Source: Pseudomonas mucidolens
GTDB lineage: Bacteria; Pseudomonadota; Gammaproteobacteria; Pseudomonadales; Pseudomonadaceae
Length of the DNA: 64,000 nucleotides
Direction of reading: 5' to 3'
Assembly (NCBI RefSeq): GCF_900106045.1
Contig: NZ_LT629802.1
Span: forward strand, 4,402,001-4,466,000
In this document: one piece after another, positions 53,106 to 62,673 of the stretch
How positions within the stretch are numbered: position 1 is the stretch's first letter
How the letters are laid out: each line of letters starts with the position of its first letter
The notes under the pieces: model-generated
What the model was told of the DNA's origin: nothing
What the model saw: only the letters and a program-made list of their open reading frames with translations
Database searches by the model: none
Program-made: the position numbers and the translations under genes

Positions 53106-54772
53106 ATTGGGTAAATCTTGAGCACTTGCTGCTTGAGCCTGTAGCACAGCGTCCGGTCACCACTGAGCCGGCGATGAATCATGCACAACTGTGCGAATCC
53201 GCCCCGAGCCTGGCTGCCGGGCTGCACGCCCGTGGCATTCGGCGCCTGGCCGTGCACCTGACGGATGCCGGTCTGCTGGCGATTGCCCTGCTGGGTGCCT
53301 GGCGGGCCGGCGTCAGCGTGTTGCTGCCCGCCGACCTGCAACCCCAGACGCGCCAACGCTGGGCCCATGAAGTCGACGCGTGGCTGACCGAGGCCAGCGA
53401 TCTCGACGCGCTGTACCAGGCGCCGCTCAGCGCTGGCGCCCTGGATCTGCACGCTGGCCAACTGAGCCTGTGCACCTCCGGGTCCAGCGGCGACCCCAAG
53501 CGCATCGACAAAACCCTGGGCCAACTGGCCAATGAGGTCCAGGCCCTGGAAACCCTGTGGGGCGCCGATCTGGGAGACGCCTGCATCATCGGCAGCGTCG
53601 CCACCCAGCACATCTACGGTTTACTGTTCCGCGTGCTATGGCCGTTGTGTGCCGGGCGTACGCTGGTACGTCAGCAACTGCCTTTCCCGGAAGACTTGCA
53701 GCGTGTCAGCCGCCAGCACCCGCACTTTGCCTGGGTCGCCAGCCCGGCGCTGCTCAAGCGCATGGGCGACAACCTCGACTGGCCGGCGCTGAGCGCGGTC
53801 AAGCGGGTGTTTTCCTCGGGCGGCGCACTGCCCAGCGACGCGGCCAGCAGCCTGCAACAACGCTTGCAGCAATGGCCGACGGAAATCCTCGGCAGCTCGG
53901 AAACCGGCGGTATTGCCTGGCGTCAGGGCGAAAGCCTGTGGCAGCCCTTTGCCGGGGTCCAACTGAGCCAGGACGCCGCCGGCGCCTTGTGTATTGCCTC
54001 GCCGTACCTGCCAGCCGGTCACCTCGAGCAAACCGCCGACGCCGCTATCCTCCACGCCGACGGCCGCTTCGAACTGCTGGACCGCCTGGACCGGATCGTC
54101 AAGCTGGAAGAAAAACGCATCGCCCTGCCGATGCTCGAACGCGCGTTGATGGATCACCCTTGGGTCGCTGAAAGCCGCCTGGGCGTGGTGAAAGAGAACC
54201 GTGCCTCCCTCGGCGCGCTGGTGGTACTCAGCGGCGACGGCCTGCACGCGTTGCGCAACCAGGGCCGGCGCGCGGTTACCGAAACCTTGCGCCAGCATCT
54301 GAGCCAGCACTGCGAACCCCTGGCGCTGCCCCGTCGCTGGCGGCTGTTACGGCAATTGCCGTTGAATACCCAAGGCAAACTGCCCCAGGCTGACGTGGAG
54401 GCCTTGCTGCTGGCTCCGCGGCCCAAAGCCCCCGAAGTCCTCGAACACGCCGAAACCGACGGTGAGTGGACGCTGCAACTGGCGATCCCGCCTGACCTGG
54501 CCTATTTCAGCGGTCACTTCCCCCAGACGCCGGTGCTACCGGGCGTGGTGCAAGTGGATTGGGCGCTGAGCCTGGGCCGGCAATTGCTCGACCTGCCGAG
54601 CGACTTCGCCGGAATGGAAGTACTCAAGTTCCAGCAACTGGTGCGCCCGGACGATCGGATCGAACTGCACCTGCGTTTCGACCGCGAGCGCGGCAAGTTG
54701 TACTTTGCCTACCGCAATGACACGGCCGCGTGTTCCAGCGGACGGATTTTGCTGGCCGCCACCCATGCATAA
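53102..54772 (+). CDS. Acyl-activating enzyme fused to a FabA/FabZ-like dehydratase
   Basis: A 556-residue fusion. Residues 1 to about 450 form an AMP-dependent ligase with P-loop [19 protein letters not shown] and [15 protein letters not shown] (hinge/A8). From about 465 a hotdog domain follows with [14 protein letters not shown], the dehydratase His motif of FabZ. The ligase probably activates the aromatic starter acid and loads it on an ACP; the dehydratase removes water in the elongation cycle. ATG 53102 overlaps the upstream stop by 4 bases. Confidence 0.85.
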   Translation: MNWVNLEHLLLEPVAQRPVTTEPAMNHAQLCESAPSLAAGLHARGIRRLAVHLTDAGLLAIALLGAWRAGVSVLLPADLQPQTRQRWAHEVDAWLTEASDLDALYQAPLSAGALDLHAGQLSLCTSGSSGDPKRIDKTLGQLANEVQALETLWGADLGDACIIGSVATQHIYGLLFRVLWPLCAGRTLVRQQLPFPEDLQRVSRQHPHFAWVASPALLKRMGDNLDWPALSAVKRVFSSGGALPSDAASSLQQRLQQWPTEILGSSETGGIAWRQGESLWQPFAGVQLSQDAAGALCIASPYLPAGHLEQTADAAILHADGRFELLDRLDRIVKLEEKRIALPMLERALMDHPWVAESRLGVVKENRASLGALVVLSGDGLHALRNQGRRAVTETLRQHLSQHCEPLALPRRWRLLRQLPLNTQGKLPQADVEALLLAPRPKAPEVLEHAETDGEWTLQLAIPPDLAYFSGHFPQTPVLPGVVQVDWALSLGRQLLDLPSDFAGMEVLKFQQLVRPDDRIELHLRFDRERGKLYFAYRNDTAACSSGRILLAATHA

Positions 54773-55499
54773 TCCCTGCGCGCTGATCCCGGTCTACAAC
54801 CACGAAGCCGCCGTGCCCGCCGTGGTCCACCGCCTGCTGGACAGCGGCCTGCCCTGCCTGCTGGTGGATGATGGCAGCAGCCCGGCCTGCGCCACCGTAC
54901 TGGCGCGACTCGCGAGCCTCGACAACGTGTCGCTGCTGACCCTGCCCACCAATCAAGGCAAGGGCGCGGCGGTGATGGCGGGCTTTCGCGAAGCCGCACG
55001 CTTGGGTTTCAGCCACGCCTTGCAAGTGGATGCCGACGGCCAGCATGACTTGCGGGAGGTCACAACCTTTCTCGACGCCTCGCGCACCCATCCCGAAGCC
55101 CTCATCTGCGGTTACCCCGAATACGACGACAGCGTGCCCAAGGGCCGTTTGTATGCACGCTACCTGACCCATGTCTGGGTATGGATCAACAGCCTGTCGC
55201 TGCAGATTCGCGATTCGATGTGCGGCTTTCGTATCTACCCGCTGGCACCGGTACTGGCGCTGATGGACTCGGCCAACATCGGCAAACGCATGGATTTCGA
55301 TTCCGATATCCTCGTGCGCCTGGCGTGGCGCAGCCAGCCGATGCGCTGGCTGCCGACCCAGGTGCACTACCCGACCGACGGCTTGTCGCACTTTCGCATG
55401 GTGCGCGACAACCTGCTGATTTCCTCCATGCACACCCGGCTGTTCTTCGGCATGCTGGTCCGTGCGCCGATGATTCTCTGGCGACGGTGGCAGGCATGA
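54765..55499 (+). CDS. Family 2 glycosyltransferase of the polyene cluster
   Basis: A 244-residue GT2 enzyme similar to dolichol-phosphate mannosyltransferase-like proteins: CALIPVYNHE, LLVDDGSS, NQGKGAAVMAG and the metal site VDADGQHD. It may glycosylate the carrier lipid or polyene head; the acceptor is unknown. ATG 54765 overlaps the preceding stop by 8 bases, and its stop overlaps the next start by 4. Confidence 0.85.
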   Translation: MHNPCALIPVYNHEAAVPAVVHRLLDSGLPCLLVDDGSSPACATVLARLASLDNVSLLTLPTNQGKGAAVMAGFREAARLGFSHALQVDADGQHDLREVTTFLDASRTHPEALICGYPEYDDSVPKGRLYARYLTHVWVWINSLSLQIRDSMCGFRIYPLAPVLALMDSANIGKRMDFDSDILVRLAWRSQPMRWLPTQVHYPTDGLSHFRMVRDNLLISSMHTRLFFGMLVRAPMILWRRWQA

Positions 55500-56434
55500 G
55501 CGACAACGCCAAGCATTGGGCCGACCGCCAAGAGCGCGGCAGTCTGTGGTTGATGCGGCTCACCGCACTGGCCGCCAAAATCCTCGGGCGCCGGCTATTG
55601 AGCCCGCTGCTGTATGGCATCGTCCTGTACTTTTTCCTGTTTGGCCGCGCCGCCCGCCAAAGCGCCTGGCAATACCAGCAGCGGCTGGCCGACTGGAGCG
55701 CTCGCGACGACTTGCGCCCCAGTCATCGCCGGGTGTTCGGCCAGTTCATGGCCTTTGCCGACGCACTGCTGGACAAGCTCGATGTGTGGAATGGCAAGCT
55801 GCGTCTGGAACAGATCGAGATCCTCGACCCGGCACAGTTGCGCGGCCAACTGCGCAGCGCGCGCGGGCAGATGCTGGTGGGCGCACACCTGGGCAACCTG
55901 GAAGTGTGCCGGGCCCTCGCTGAACTGGGCGAGAAAGTCACCATGAACGTGCTGGTGCATACCAAGCACGCCGAACGTTTCAACCGCCTGCTGGGTGAGG
56001 CCGGGGCAACCAACCTGCGACTGATCCAGGTCAGCGAACTGGACCCGGCGGTCATGCTGTTGCTCAGCCAGCGCCTGGATGACGGCGAATGGCTGGCGAT
56101 TGCCGGTGACCGCGTGCCGCTGCACGGCGGGCGCACCGTCCGTGTGGACTTTCTCGGCCACGCCGCCGCGTTTCCGCAAGGCCCGTGGCTGTTGGCCGGC
56201 TTGCTGAAATGCCCGGTCAACCTGCTGATGTGCCTCAAACACCAGGGCCGCTACCGCTTGATCATCGAGCCCTTCGCTCAGTTGATCGAATGGAAGCGCA
56301 GCGACCGCCAGCAGGTGATTGCCACCTGGACCGCACGCTATGCCGCACGCCTGGGGCATTTCTGCCTGGAAGCGCCCCAACAATGGTTCAACTTTTACCC
56401 TTTCTGGAAGACCGATGACGACGCATCCGCTTGA
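55496..56434 (+). CDS. Lysophospholipid acyltransferase-like protein (HtrB/LpxL type)
   Basis: A 312-residue protein of the lipid A acyltransferase superfamily. One N-terminal hydrophobic segment lies at about residues 35-55. The catalytic-type motif is GAHLGNLEVCR (H-x4-E), followed by GDRVPLHGG. It probably acylates the polyene-bearing lipid. ATG 55496 is coupled to the glycosyltransferase by ATGA, and the 3' end overlaps the ammonia-lyase gene by 20 bases. Confidence 0.83.
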   Translation: MSDNAKHWADRQERGSLWLMRLTALAAKILGRRLLSPLLYGIVLYFFLFGRAARQSAWQYQQRLADWSARDDLRPSHRRVFGQFMAFADALLDKLDVWNGKLRLEQIEILDPAQLRGQLRSARGQMLVGAHLGNLEVCRALAELGEKVTMNVLVHTKHAERFNRLLGEAGATNLRLIQVSELDPAVMLLLSQRLDDGEWLAIAGDRVPLHGGRTVRVDFLGHAAAFPQGPWLLAGLLKCPVNLLMCLKHQGRYRLIIEPFAQLIEWKRSDRQQVIATWTARYAARLGHFCLEAPQQWFNFYPFWKTDDDASA

Positions 56435-57959
56435 GCCGGTAACCTTCGGCGAACTCCCTTTGCGCATCGAAGACGTGCTGGCCCTGGCCAACCGTCAAGC
56501 GCCGGCCCGGTTGCAAGGCGATGCCGACTATCGGCAGCGCATTGCCAAGGGCGCGCAGTTCCTGGATTCGCTGCTGGACAAGGAAGGCGTGATCTACGGC
56601 GTGACCACCGGTTACGGCGACTCGTGCGTGGTGGCGGTGCCGTTGCAGCACGTCGAAGCGCTGCCGCGTCATCTGTACACCTTCCATGGCTGTGGCCTGG
56701 GCAAGTTGCTGGATGCGCAAGCCACCCGCGCCGTGCTGGCGGCGCGCTTGCAGTCACTGTGCCACGGCGTCTCCGGTGTGCGCGTCGAGTTGCTGGAGCG
56801 CCTGCAGGCGTTTCTTGAATACGATGTGCTGCCCCTGATCCCGGAAGAAGGCTCGGTCGGTGCCAGCGGCGATCTGACGCCGCTGTCCTATGTGGCCGCC
56901 ACCCTGTCCGGCGAGCGCGAAGTGATGTTCTGCCGTGAACGCCGCACAGCCTGTGAGGTACACCGTGAATTGGCCTGGGAACCGCTGGTGCTGCGGCCCA
57001 AGGAAGCCCTGGCGCTGATGAACGGCACCGCCGTGATGACCGGCCTGGCCTGCCTGGCTTTCGCTCGCGCCGACTACCTGCTGCAACTGGCCACGCGCAT
57101 CACCGCGCTGAACGTAGTGGCGCTGCAAGGCAATCCGGAACACTTCGACGAGCGCCTGTTCGCCGCCAAGCCGCACCCTGGCCAGATGCAAGTCGCCGCC
57201 TGGCTGCGCAAGGACCTGGCCATCGACGCGCCGACCGCGCCGTTGCATCGTTTGCAGGACCGCTACTCCCTGCGTTGCGCGCCGCATGTGCTCGGCGTGC
57301 TGGCTGACAGCCTGAATTGGCTGCGTTCGTTTATCGAGATCGAACTCAACAGCGCCAACGATAACCCGATCATCGACGCCGAGGCCGAACGCGTGCTGCA
57401 CGGCGGGCACTTCTACGGCGGTCATATCGCCTTCGCCATGGACAGCCTCAAGACCCTGGTGGCCAACGTCGCCGACCTGCTGGACCGGCAGCTCGCGTTG
57501 CTGGTGGACGTGCGTTACAACCACGGTTTGCCGAGTAATCTGTCGGGCGCGCCGGCGGATCGCGCGATGATCAATCACGGCTTCAAGGCCGTGCAGATCG
57601 GCACCAGCGCCTGGACCGCCGAAGCCCTGAAAAACACCATGCCGGCCAGCGTGTTCTCACGCTCCACCGAATGCCATAACCAGGACAAAGTGAGCATGGG
57701 CACCATCGCCGCCCGCGATGCGATCCGCGTCCTCGAGCTGACCGAACAGGTCGCCGCCGCCACCTTGCTCGCCGCCAATCAAGGCGTGTGGCTGCGCGCC
57801 CAGGCCGTCGACGCCCGCCCGCTGCCACCGGCCCTGGCCGCCATGCACGAAGAACTGGCCAAGGACTTCCCGCCGGTCATCGAAGACCGCGCCCTCGAAG
57901 GCGAACTACGCCTGTGCCTGCAACGCATCGCCGAGCAACACTGGAGGCTGCATGCGTAG
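56415..57959 (+). CDS. Histidine/phenylalanine/tyrosine ammonia-lyase family enzyme
   Basis: A 514-residue lyase with the self-forming MIO cofactor motif Ala150-Ser151-Gly152 in GSVGASGDLTPLS. Other family signatures are YGVTTGYGDS near the N-terminus and ELNSANDNPII. The substrate-selectivity pair is Phe90-His91 (FHGCGLG), differing from Ser-His of histidine lyases and His-Leu of tyrosine lyases. In this setting it would supply the aromatic acid starter (cinnamate or coumarate type). ATG 56415 has a ggaag site; the gene is not next to hut genes, so histidine catabolism is unlikely. Confidence 0.87.
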   Translation: MTTHPLEPVTFGELPLRIEDVLALANRQAPARLQGDADYRQRIAKGAQFLDSLLDKEGVIYGVTTGYGDSCVVAVPLQHVEALPRHLYTFHGCGLGKLLDAQATRAVLAARLQSLCHGVSGVRVELLERLQAFLEYDVLPLIPEEGSVGASGDLTPLSYVAATLSGEREVMFCRERRTACEVHRELAWEPLVLRPKEALALMNGTAVMTGLACLAFARADYLLQLATRITALNVVALQGNPEHFDERLFAAKPHPGQMQVAAWLRKDLAIDAPTAPLHRLQDRYSLRCAPHVLGVLADSLNWLRSFIEIELNSANDNPIIDAEAERVLHGGHFYGGHIAFAMDSLKTLVANVADLLDRQLALLVDVRYNHGLPSNLSGAPADRAMINHGFKAVQIGTSAWTAEALKNTMPASVFSRSTECHNQDKVSMGTIAARDAIRVLELTEQVAAATLLAANQGVWLRAQAVDARPLPPALAAMHEELAKDFPPVIEDRALEGELRLCLQRIAEQHWRLHA

Positions 57960-58380
57960 CCAGGGTGTATTGCACAGCGACACTGAAATCCTCGTGCCGT
58001 TTTTTGATGTCGACACCATGCACGTGGTCTGGCACGGCCACTATGTGAAGTACTTGGAGGTCGCGCGCTGCGCGCTGCTGGACAAGATCGGGCATAACTA
58101 CACGGCGATGCTCGAGTCCGGCTATGCCTGGCCGGTGATCGATATGCAACTGCGCTACGTGCGCGGCGCCACCTTTGGTCAACGAATCAATGTGCGCGCC
58201 AGCCTGGTGGAGTGGGAGAACCGCTTGAAGGTCAACTACCTGATCAGCGACCTGGCCAGCGGCGAACGCCTGACCCGCGCCAGCACCGTGCAAGTGGCGG
58301 TCGAGATCGCCAGTCGCGAGATGCAGTTGGCCTCGCCCAAGGTGTTCATCGATGCCGTAGAGAGAGTCTTGAAATGCTGA
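57952..58380 (+). CDS. Acyl-CoA/ACP thioesterase, 4HBT (YbgC-like) family
   Basis: A 142-residue hotdog thioesterase with the 4-hydroxybenzoyl-CoA thioesterase signature DVDTMHVVWHGHYVKYLE (catalytic Asp near residue 19). It may release or edit acyl intermediates from ACP. A ggagg ribosome site precedes ATG 57952. It overlaps the ammonia-lyase by 8 bases and the LolA-like gene by 7. Confidence 0.87.
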   Translation: MRSQGVLHSDTEILVPFFDVDTMHVVWHGHYVKYLEVARCALLDKIGHNYTAMLESGYAWPVIDMQLRYVRGATFGQRINVRASLVEWENRLKVNYLISDLASGERLTRASTVQVAVEIASREMQLASPKVFIDAVERVLKC

Positions 58381-59066
58381 CCGCGTTCTCTGTAGGAACA
58401 AGCTTGCTCGCGAAAATCGTCAACGATAATGCTGGTTGCCTGGTACCCCGCGGCGCCCTCAGGTTTTTCGCGAGCAAACTCGCGCCTACAGTGTTGGTGT
58501 TTTTAGGTTTATCAGGCGTTGCCCAAGCGTTTGACCAGCAGCAACTCAGCGCTCAGTTAGCCAGGCCCGAGGTGATCCACGGCAATTTCATCCAGGAAAA
58601 ACACCTGCGCGCCCTGCCGCAACCGCTGACCAGCAAAGGCAGGTTCGTGCTGGCCAAGGACCACGGCCTGCTCTGGCTGCTTGAAACGCCGTTGCAACAA
58701 GACTATCGGATCAACGCCCAAGGTATCGCCCGGCGCGACGCCAGCGGCTGGCAAGCGCTACCGAACAAAAGCGCCGGCGCGCAGCAGAACCGCCTGTTCC
58801 TCGCCGTACTGCAAGGCGACAGCAGCGGCTTGCAGCGAGACTTCGAGTTGCAACTGCAAGGCGCAGCCACGGCGTGGAAACTGACGCTGATTCCGCGCTC
58901 GCTGCTGCTCAAACAGGTCTTCACGCAAATCAAAATTGACGGCGGCACGCTGGTGCACACCATCGAACTGCTGGAAACCCAGGGCGACAGCACCGTGTTG
59001 CGACTGCAAGACAGCACCGCCGAGCAACCCTTGAGTGAGACGGAGCAACACGATTTTGCCCAGTGA
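58374..59066 (+). CDS. LolA-like outer-membrane lipoprotein carrier, with REP-derived N-terminal insert
   Basis: A 230-residue periplasmic carrier-like protein. The mature part from about residue 50 resembles the LolA-related proteins of aryl-polyene clusters (FIQEKHLRALPQPLTSKGRF, then IKIDGG). The signal peptide is odd: only MLTAF lies before a 102-base REP doublet that is translated as about 34 residues (SVGTSLLAKIVNDN onward), followed by the hydrophobic core VLVFLGLSGVAQA and predicted cleavage before Phe. Start ATG 58374 has a gagagag site; a later GTG at 58491 would leave no basic N-region. It probably moves a polyene lipid across the periplasm. Confidence 0.75.
   Translation: MLTAFSVGTSLLAKIVNDNAGCLVPRGALRFFASKLAPTVLVFLGLSGVAQAFDQQQLSAQLARPEVIHGNFIQEKHLRALPQPLTSKGRFVLAKDHGLLWLLETPLQQDYRINAQGIARRDASGWQALPNKSAGAQQNRLFLAVLQGDSSGLQRDFELQLQGAATAWKLTLIPRSLLLKQVFTQIKIDGGTLVHTIELLETQGDSTVLRLQDSTAEQPLSETEQHDFAQ
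58390..58491. repeat. REP doublet inside the LolA-like coding sequence
   Basis: Two inverted REP copies (ctgtaggaacaagcttgctcgcga and its partner ending cgcgcctacag) lie in 102 bases, exactly 34 codons. Both the arms and the middle (gcggcgcc..c..gg) match the doublet at 13086-13188. It interrupts the signal-peptide region without shifting the frame. Confidence 0.85.
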
Positions 59067-61368
59067 GCGCTGGTTGCCACGTCTGTTCCTGATCCTGCTG
59101 GTGGGCGTATTGGCGCTGGCCGGCTGGCAATGGCGCAATGGTGCGCCGCTGTCGGCCAACCTGATGGAACTGGTGCCGGGCAGCACGCCCGACGCGTTGG
59201 AGCTTCAGGCCGAACAGCGCATGCAAGAACCGCTGAACCGCGAAATGCTGGTGCTGGTGGGGCACACCGAACGGCAACAGGCGCTGGCCATGGCCCAACA
59301 ACTGGCTGAGCGCTGGCAAGCCAGTGGGCTGTTTGAAAAGATCACATGGAATGTGCAGGCCGACCTGCCGGCCCTGCGCAAGCAACTGCTGCAGGGACGC
59401 CTGGCAATGCTCTCGACCCAGGACCGCGAGCAGTTGATCGAACATCCCGAAGCGTTCATTGCGCAGCGGGTGCAGGCATTGTTCGATCCTTTCAGCGGTT
59501 TTAGCCTGGTACCGAGCCAGGACGACTGGCTTGGCCTGACCGGGCGCATCCAGAACAGCCAACCGCACCATGGCTCGGTGCAACTGGATATCGGCAGCGG
59601 CGCGTTGATCGCCGACGCCGACGGCAAAAGCTGGGTACTGCTGCGGGCACGCACCAGCGGCAATGCGTTCGATATGCAACTGCCACTGCAAGTCGCCGCC
59701 TTGCTGCAATCGAGCCGCGAACAGGCCGGGGAACAAGGTGTGCAGTTGCTAGCGGCCAGCGGCTTGCTGTATGCCGCCAACGGCCAACAGCAGGCCTCCC
59801 GCGAAATCACTTGGGTCGGCGGCGGCGCGACGTTCGGCATTCTGCTGTTGCTGTTGCTGGCGTTTCGTCGTTGGCGGGTGCTGTTGGCCTTCGTTCCGGT
59901 GCTGGTGGGCATATTGTTTGGCACGGTAGCCTGTGTCGCGCTGTTTGGGCGTGTGCACGTGATGACCCTGGTGCTGGGCGCCAGCCTGATCGGGGTGGCC
60001 ATCGACTACCCGCTGCACTACCTGTCCAAGAGCTGGAGCCTGCAACCCTGGCGCAGTTGGCCAGCCTTGCGCCTGACGCTGCCGGGACTGAGCCTGAGCC
60101 TGGCCACCAGTTGCATCGGCTACCCGGCCCTGGCCTGGACGCCGTTCCCAGCGCTGACACAGATCGCCGTGTTCTCCGCCGCTGGCCTGGTAGGCGCCTA
60201 CTTGTCGGCGGTGTGCCTGTTGCCGGCGTTGCTCAGTGGCATGGACCTGCGCCCCGCGCAGTGGCCATTACAGGTCGCCGAGTGCCTGCTGGGGATACGC
60301 GAGTCGCTGCTCAAGCGCCTGCCCAGCCCAGCGCTGCTGGTACTGGCGCTGCTGTTCTGTGCCGGTGGACTTTGGCAACTGAACAGCAAAAACGATATTC
60401 GCCAATGGATCGGCGCACCGCCGCAATTGCTCCAGGAAGCACAGACCATTGCGCGGATTACCGGCTATCAACCCACCAGTCAGTTCTTCCTCGTGCGAGC
60501 GGACAATCAACAGCAATTGCTCGAGCGCCAGACCGCGCTGAGTCAGCGCCTGGATCAACTGGTCAACATGGACAAGCTGCAGGGCTACCTGGCGCTCACT
60601 CAGTTGGTCAGCCCCGCCAGCACGCAACAACAGCTGCGCCAGGCCCTGAACAGCCCGCCGCCACTCTGGCAGCCCTTGCTCGACCTCGGTGTACCGGCCA
60701 GCGCGCTGCAGGCGGAAGTGGCGCAATTGCAGGCTTTGCCCACCCAAGACATTGACGCGGCACTGCGCGGCCCGCTGGCCGAGCCGTGGCGCACGCTGTG
60801 GCTGGGCGACATCAAGGATGGCGTAGCGGCGATGGTCAGCCTGCAAGGCTTGAACGACCCGGCGTTGCTGAGGATCCAGGCCCAGGATTTGCCCGGGGTG
60901 AAACTGGTCGACCGCCTGGGTGATTTGAACCAGGTATTTGCCGCGACCCAGATCAGCGCCGCCGAATTGAAATTAATCTCCTGTGTACTGATCGTATTGC
61001 TGCTGCTCCTGCCGTTCGGGCTTGGCGGAGCATTGCGTATCGTCGCGCTGCCGCTGCTGGCGGCCATGTGCAGCCTGGCCAGTCTCGGCTGGCTGGGACA
61101 GCCGTTGACGCTGTTCAGCCTGTTCGGCCTGTTGCTGGTGACAGCCATCAGCGTCGACTACGCGATTCTTATGCGCGAGCAGATCGGCGGTGCCGCCGTC
61201 AGTTTGCTGGGAACGCTGCTGGCAGCCATCACCACATGGCTATCCTTTGGTTTGCTGGCGGTTTCCAGTACTCCGGCGGTGAGTAACTTCGGTCTTTCGG
61301 TGAGCCTGGGCCTGGCGTTCAGCTTTATGCTCGCGCCGTGGGCAAGCCACCGGGAGCACTTGCACTGA
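59056..61368 (+). CDS. MMPL/RND-family exporter
   Basis: A 770-residue transporter of the MMPL branch, with two repeats of one helix, a large periplasmic loop and five helices. The helices lie at about 10-28 and 250-400 in the first half, and 420-440 and 640-765 in the second. LGASLIGVAIDYPLHYL and LLVTAISVDYAILM carry the proton-relay Asp in each half. It likely exports the polyene-lipid with the LolA-like carrier. I favour TTG 59056, which has ggag 10 bases upstream; GTG at 59035 would add seven polar residues. It overlaps the carrier gene by 11 bases. Confidence 0.85.
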   Translation: MPSERWLPRLFLILLVGVLALAGWQWRNGAPLSANLMELVPGSTPDALELQAEQRMQEPLNREMLVLVGHTERQQALAMAQQLAERWQASGLFEKITWNVQADLPALRKQLLQGRLAMLSTQDREQLIEHPEAFIAQRVQALFDPFSGFSLVPSQDDWLGLTGRIQNSQPHHGSVQLDIGSGALIADADGKSWVLLRARTSGNAFDMQLPLQVAALLQSSREQAGEQGVQLLAASGLLYAANGQQQASREITWVGGGATFGILLLLLLAFRRWRVLLAFVPVLVGILFGTVACVALFGRVHVMTLVLGASLIGVAIDYPLHYLSKSWSLQPWRSWPALRLTLPGLSLSLATSCIGYPALAWTPFPALTQIAVFSAAGLVGAYLSAVCLLPALLSGMDLRPAQWPLQVAECLLGIRESLLKRLPSPALLVLALLFCAGGLWQLNSKNDIRQWIGAPPQLLQEAQTIARITGYQPTSQFFLVRADNQQQLLERQTALSQRLDQLVNMDKLQGYLALTQLVSPASTQQQLRQALNSPPPLWQPLLDLGVPASALQAEVAQLQALPTQDIDAALRGPLAEPWRTLWLGDIKDGVAAMVSLQGLNDPALLRIQAQDLPGVKLVDRLGDLNQVFAATQISAAELKLISCVLIVLLLLLPFGLGGALRIVALPLLAAMCSLASLGWLGQPLTLFSLFGLLLVTAISVDYAILMREQIGGAAVSLLGTLLAAITTWLSFGLLAVSSTPAVSNFGLSVSLGLAFSFMLAPWASHREHLH

Positions 61369-61425
61369 TGTGCTCGGATTTTCCTGAATTGAATTTGATG
61401 ATCGCCGACCCGGCAAGGAGCAACA

Positions 61426-62673
61426 GTGCCCACAGTTGAAATGGAACGTCGCCAGGTGGTGGTGATTGGCGCGGGTCCGTCCGGCGCCATTGCGGCCGCG
61501 CTGCTCAAACGTAATGGGCATGATGTGTTGATCATTGAGCGCCAGCACTTCCCGCGCTTTTCCATCGGTGAAAGCTTGCTGTCGCACTGCATCGACTTCA
61601 TCGAAGAAGCCGGCATGCTCGAGGCTGTCAACGCTGCCGGCTTCCAATTGAAGACCGGTGCCGCGTTCGCCTGGGGCGAACGCTACAGCGCCTTTGAGTT
61701 CGATGACACTTTCAGCAACGGCAAGCCCACCACTTTCCAGGTGCAGCGCGCCGACTTCGACAAATTGCTGGCCGATCAGGCCGCGTTGCAAGGGGTGGAA
61801 ATCCGCTACGGCCAGACCTTGGTCGGGGTGGATTTCGCAGCCGGCCATCGCTACCTGCATGTGCGCCAAGAGAATGGCCGCGAATATCACATCAAGGCCA
61901 GCTTCGTCCTCGACGCCAGCGGTTACGGCCGCGTGCTGCCGCGCCTGCTGAACCTGGAAGCCCCGTCGAACTTCCCGTTGCGCCAGGCGGTGTTCACCCA
62001 CATCGAAGACCGCATCGAACATCCGGGCTTCGACCGCACCAAGATTCTGATCACCACCCATCCGACCCACCGCGATATCTGGTTCTGGACCATCCCGTTC
62101 AGCGATGGTCGCTGCTCGGTCGGCGTGGTGGCCGCCAAGACCCATTTTGAGGGACGCGATCTCGATCTCGATGCCTGCCTGCGCGGTTTTATCGACGAAA
62201 CCCCCAGCCTGTCCAAGGTGCTGAAAAACGCCGTGTGGGACACCCCGGCGCGCAGCATCGGCGGCTATTCGGCCAATGTCACCACCCTGCACGGCCCGGG
62301 CTTTGCGCTATTGGGCAATGCCGCGGAATTCCTCGACCCGGTGTTCTCTTCCGGGGTGACCATCGCCATGCGTTCTGCCAGCATGGCCGCCGGCCTGCTG
62401 AACCGCCAACTCAAGGGCGAAAGCGTCGACTGGCAAACCGAGTTCGCCGAGCCGCTGAAGCGCGGCGTGGACACCTTCCGCTGCTACGTCGAAGGCTGGT
62501 ACGCCGGGACCTTTCAAGATGTGATTTTCCATGCCGACAGCTCACCGGAAATTCGTCGGATGATCAGCGCGATCCTCGCCGGGTATGCCTGGGACCAGCG
62601 CAACCCGTTTGTCAGCGAACCCAAGCGCCGCTTGCGGATGCTTTCGGAAATCTGCGCGGAGGATCACGCATGA
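61426..62673 (+). CDS. FAD-dependent oxidoreductase (halogenase / geranylgeranyl-reductase-like)
   Basis: A 415-residue flavoprotein. It has the N-terminal Rossmann motif VVVIGAGPSGAIAA and, later, GFALLGNAAEFLDPVFSSGV (FAD-binding GD-type segment with Asn). Although related to flavin-dependent halogenases, it shows no clear halogenase WxWxIP motif; it has WFWTIPF instead, which is close and could be compatible. It may hydroxylate or halogenate the aryl head. GTG 61426 follows an ideal aaggag site. Its stop overlaps the methyltransferase ATG by 4 bases. Confidence 0.78.
   Translation: MPTVEMERRQVVVIGAGPSGAIAAALLKRNGHDVLIIERQHFPRFSIGESLLSHCIDFIEEAGMLEAVNAAGFQLKTGAAFAWGERYSAFEFDDTFSNGKPTTFQVQRADFDKLLADQAALQGVEIRYGQTLVGVDFAAGHRYLHVRQENGREYHIKASFVLDASGYGRVLPRLLNLEAPSNFPLRQAVFTHIEDRIEHPGFDRTKILITTHPTHRDIWFWTIPFSDGRCSVGVVAAKTHFEGRDLDLDACLRGFIDETPSLSKVLKNAVWDTPARSIGGYSANVTTLHGPGFALLGNAAEFLDPVFSSGVTIAMRSASMAAGLLNRQLKGESVDWQTEFAEPLKRGVDTFRCYVEGWYAGTFQDVIFHADSSPEIRRMISAILAGYAWDQRNPFVSEPKRRLRMLSEICAEDHA

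Noticed and set aside
56415..57959. Calling the ammonia-lyase HutH
   Set aside because: There are no hut genes nearby, it is translationally overlapped within the pigment cluster, and the selectivity pair differs from histidine lyases.
61426..62673. Calling the cluster flavoprotein a tryptophan halogenase
   Set aside because: The fold is related, but the diagnostic WxWxIP motif is only approximated by WFWTIP and the substrate is unknown, so a general oxidoreductase call is safer.
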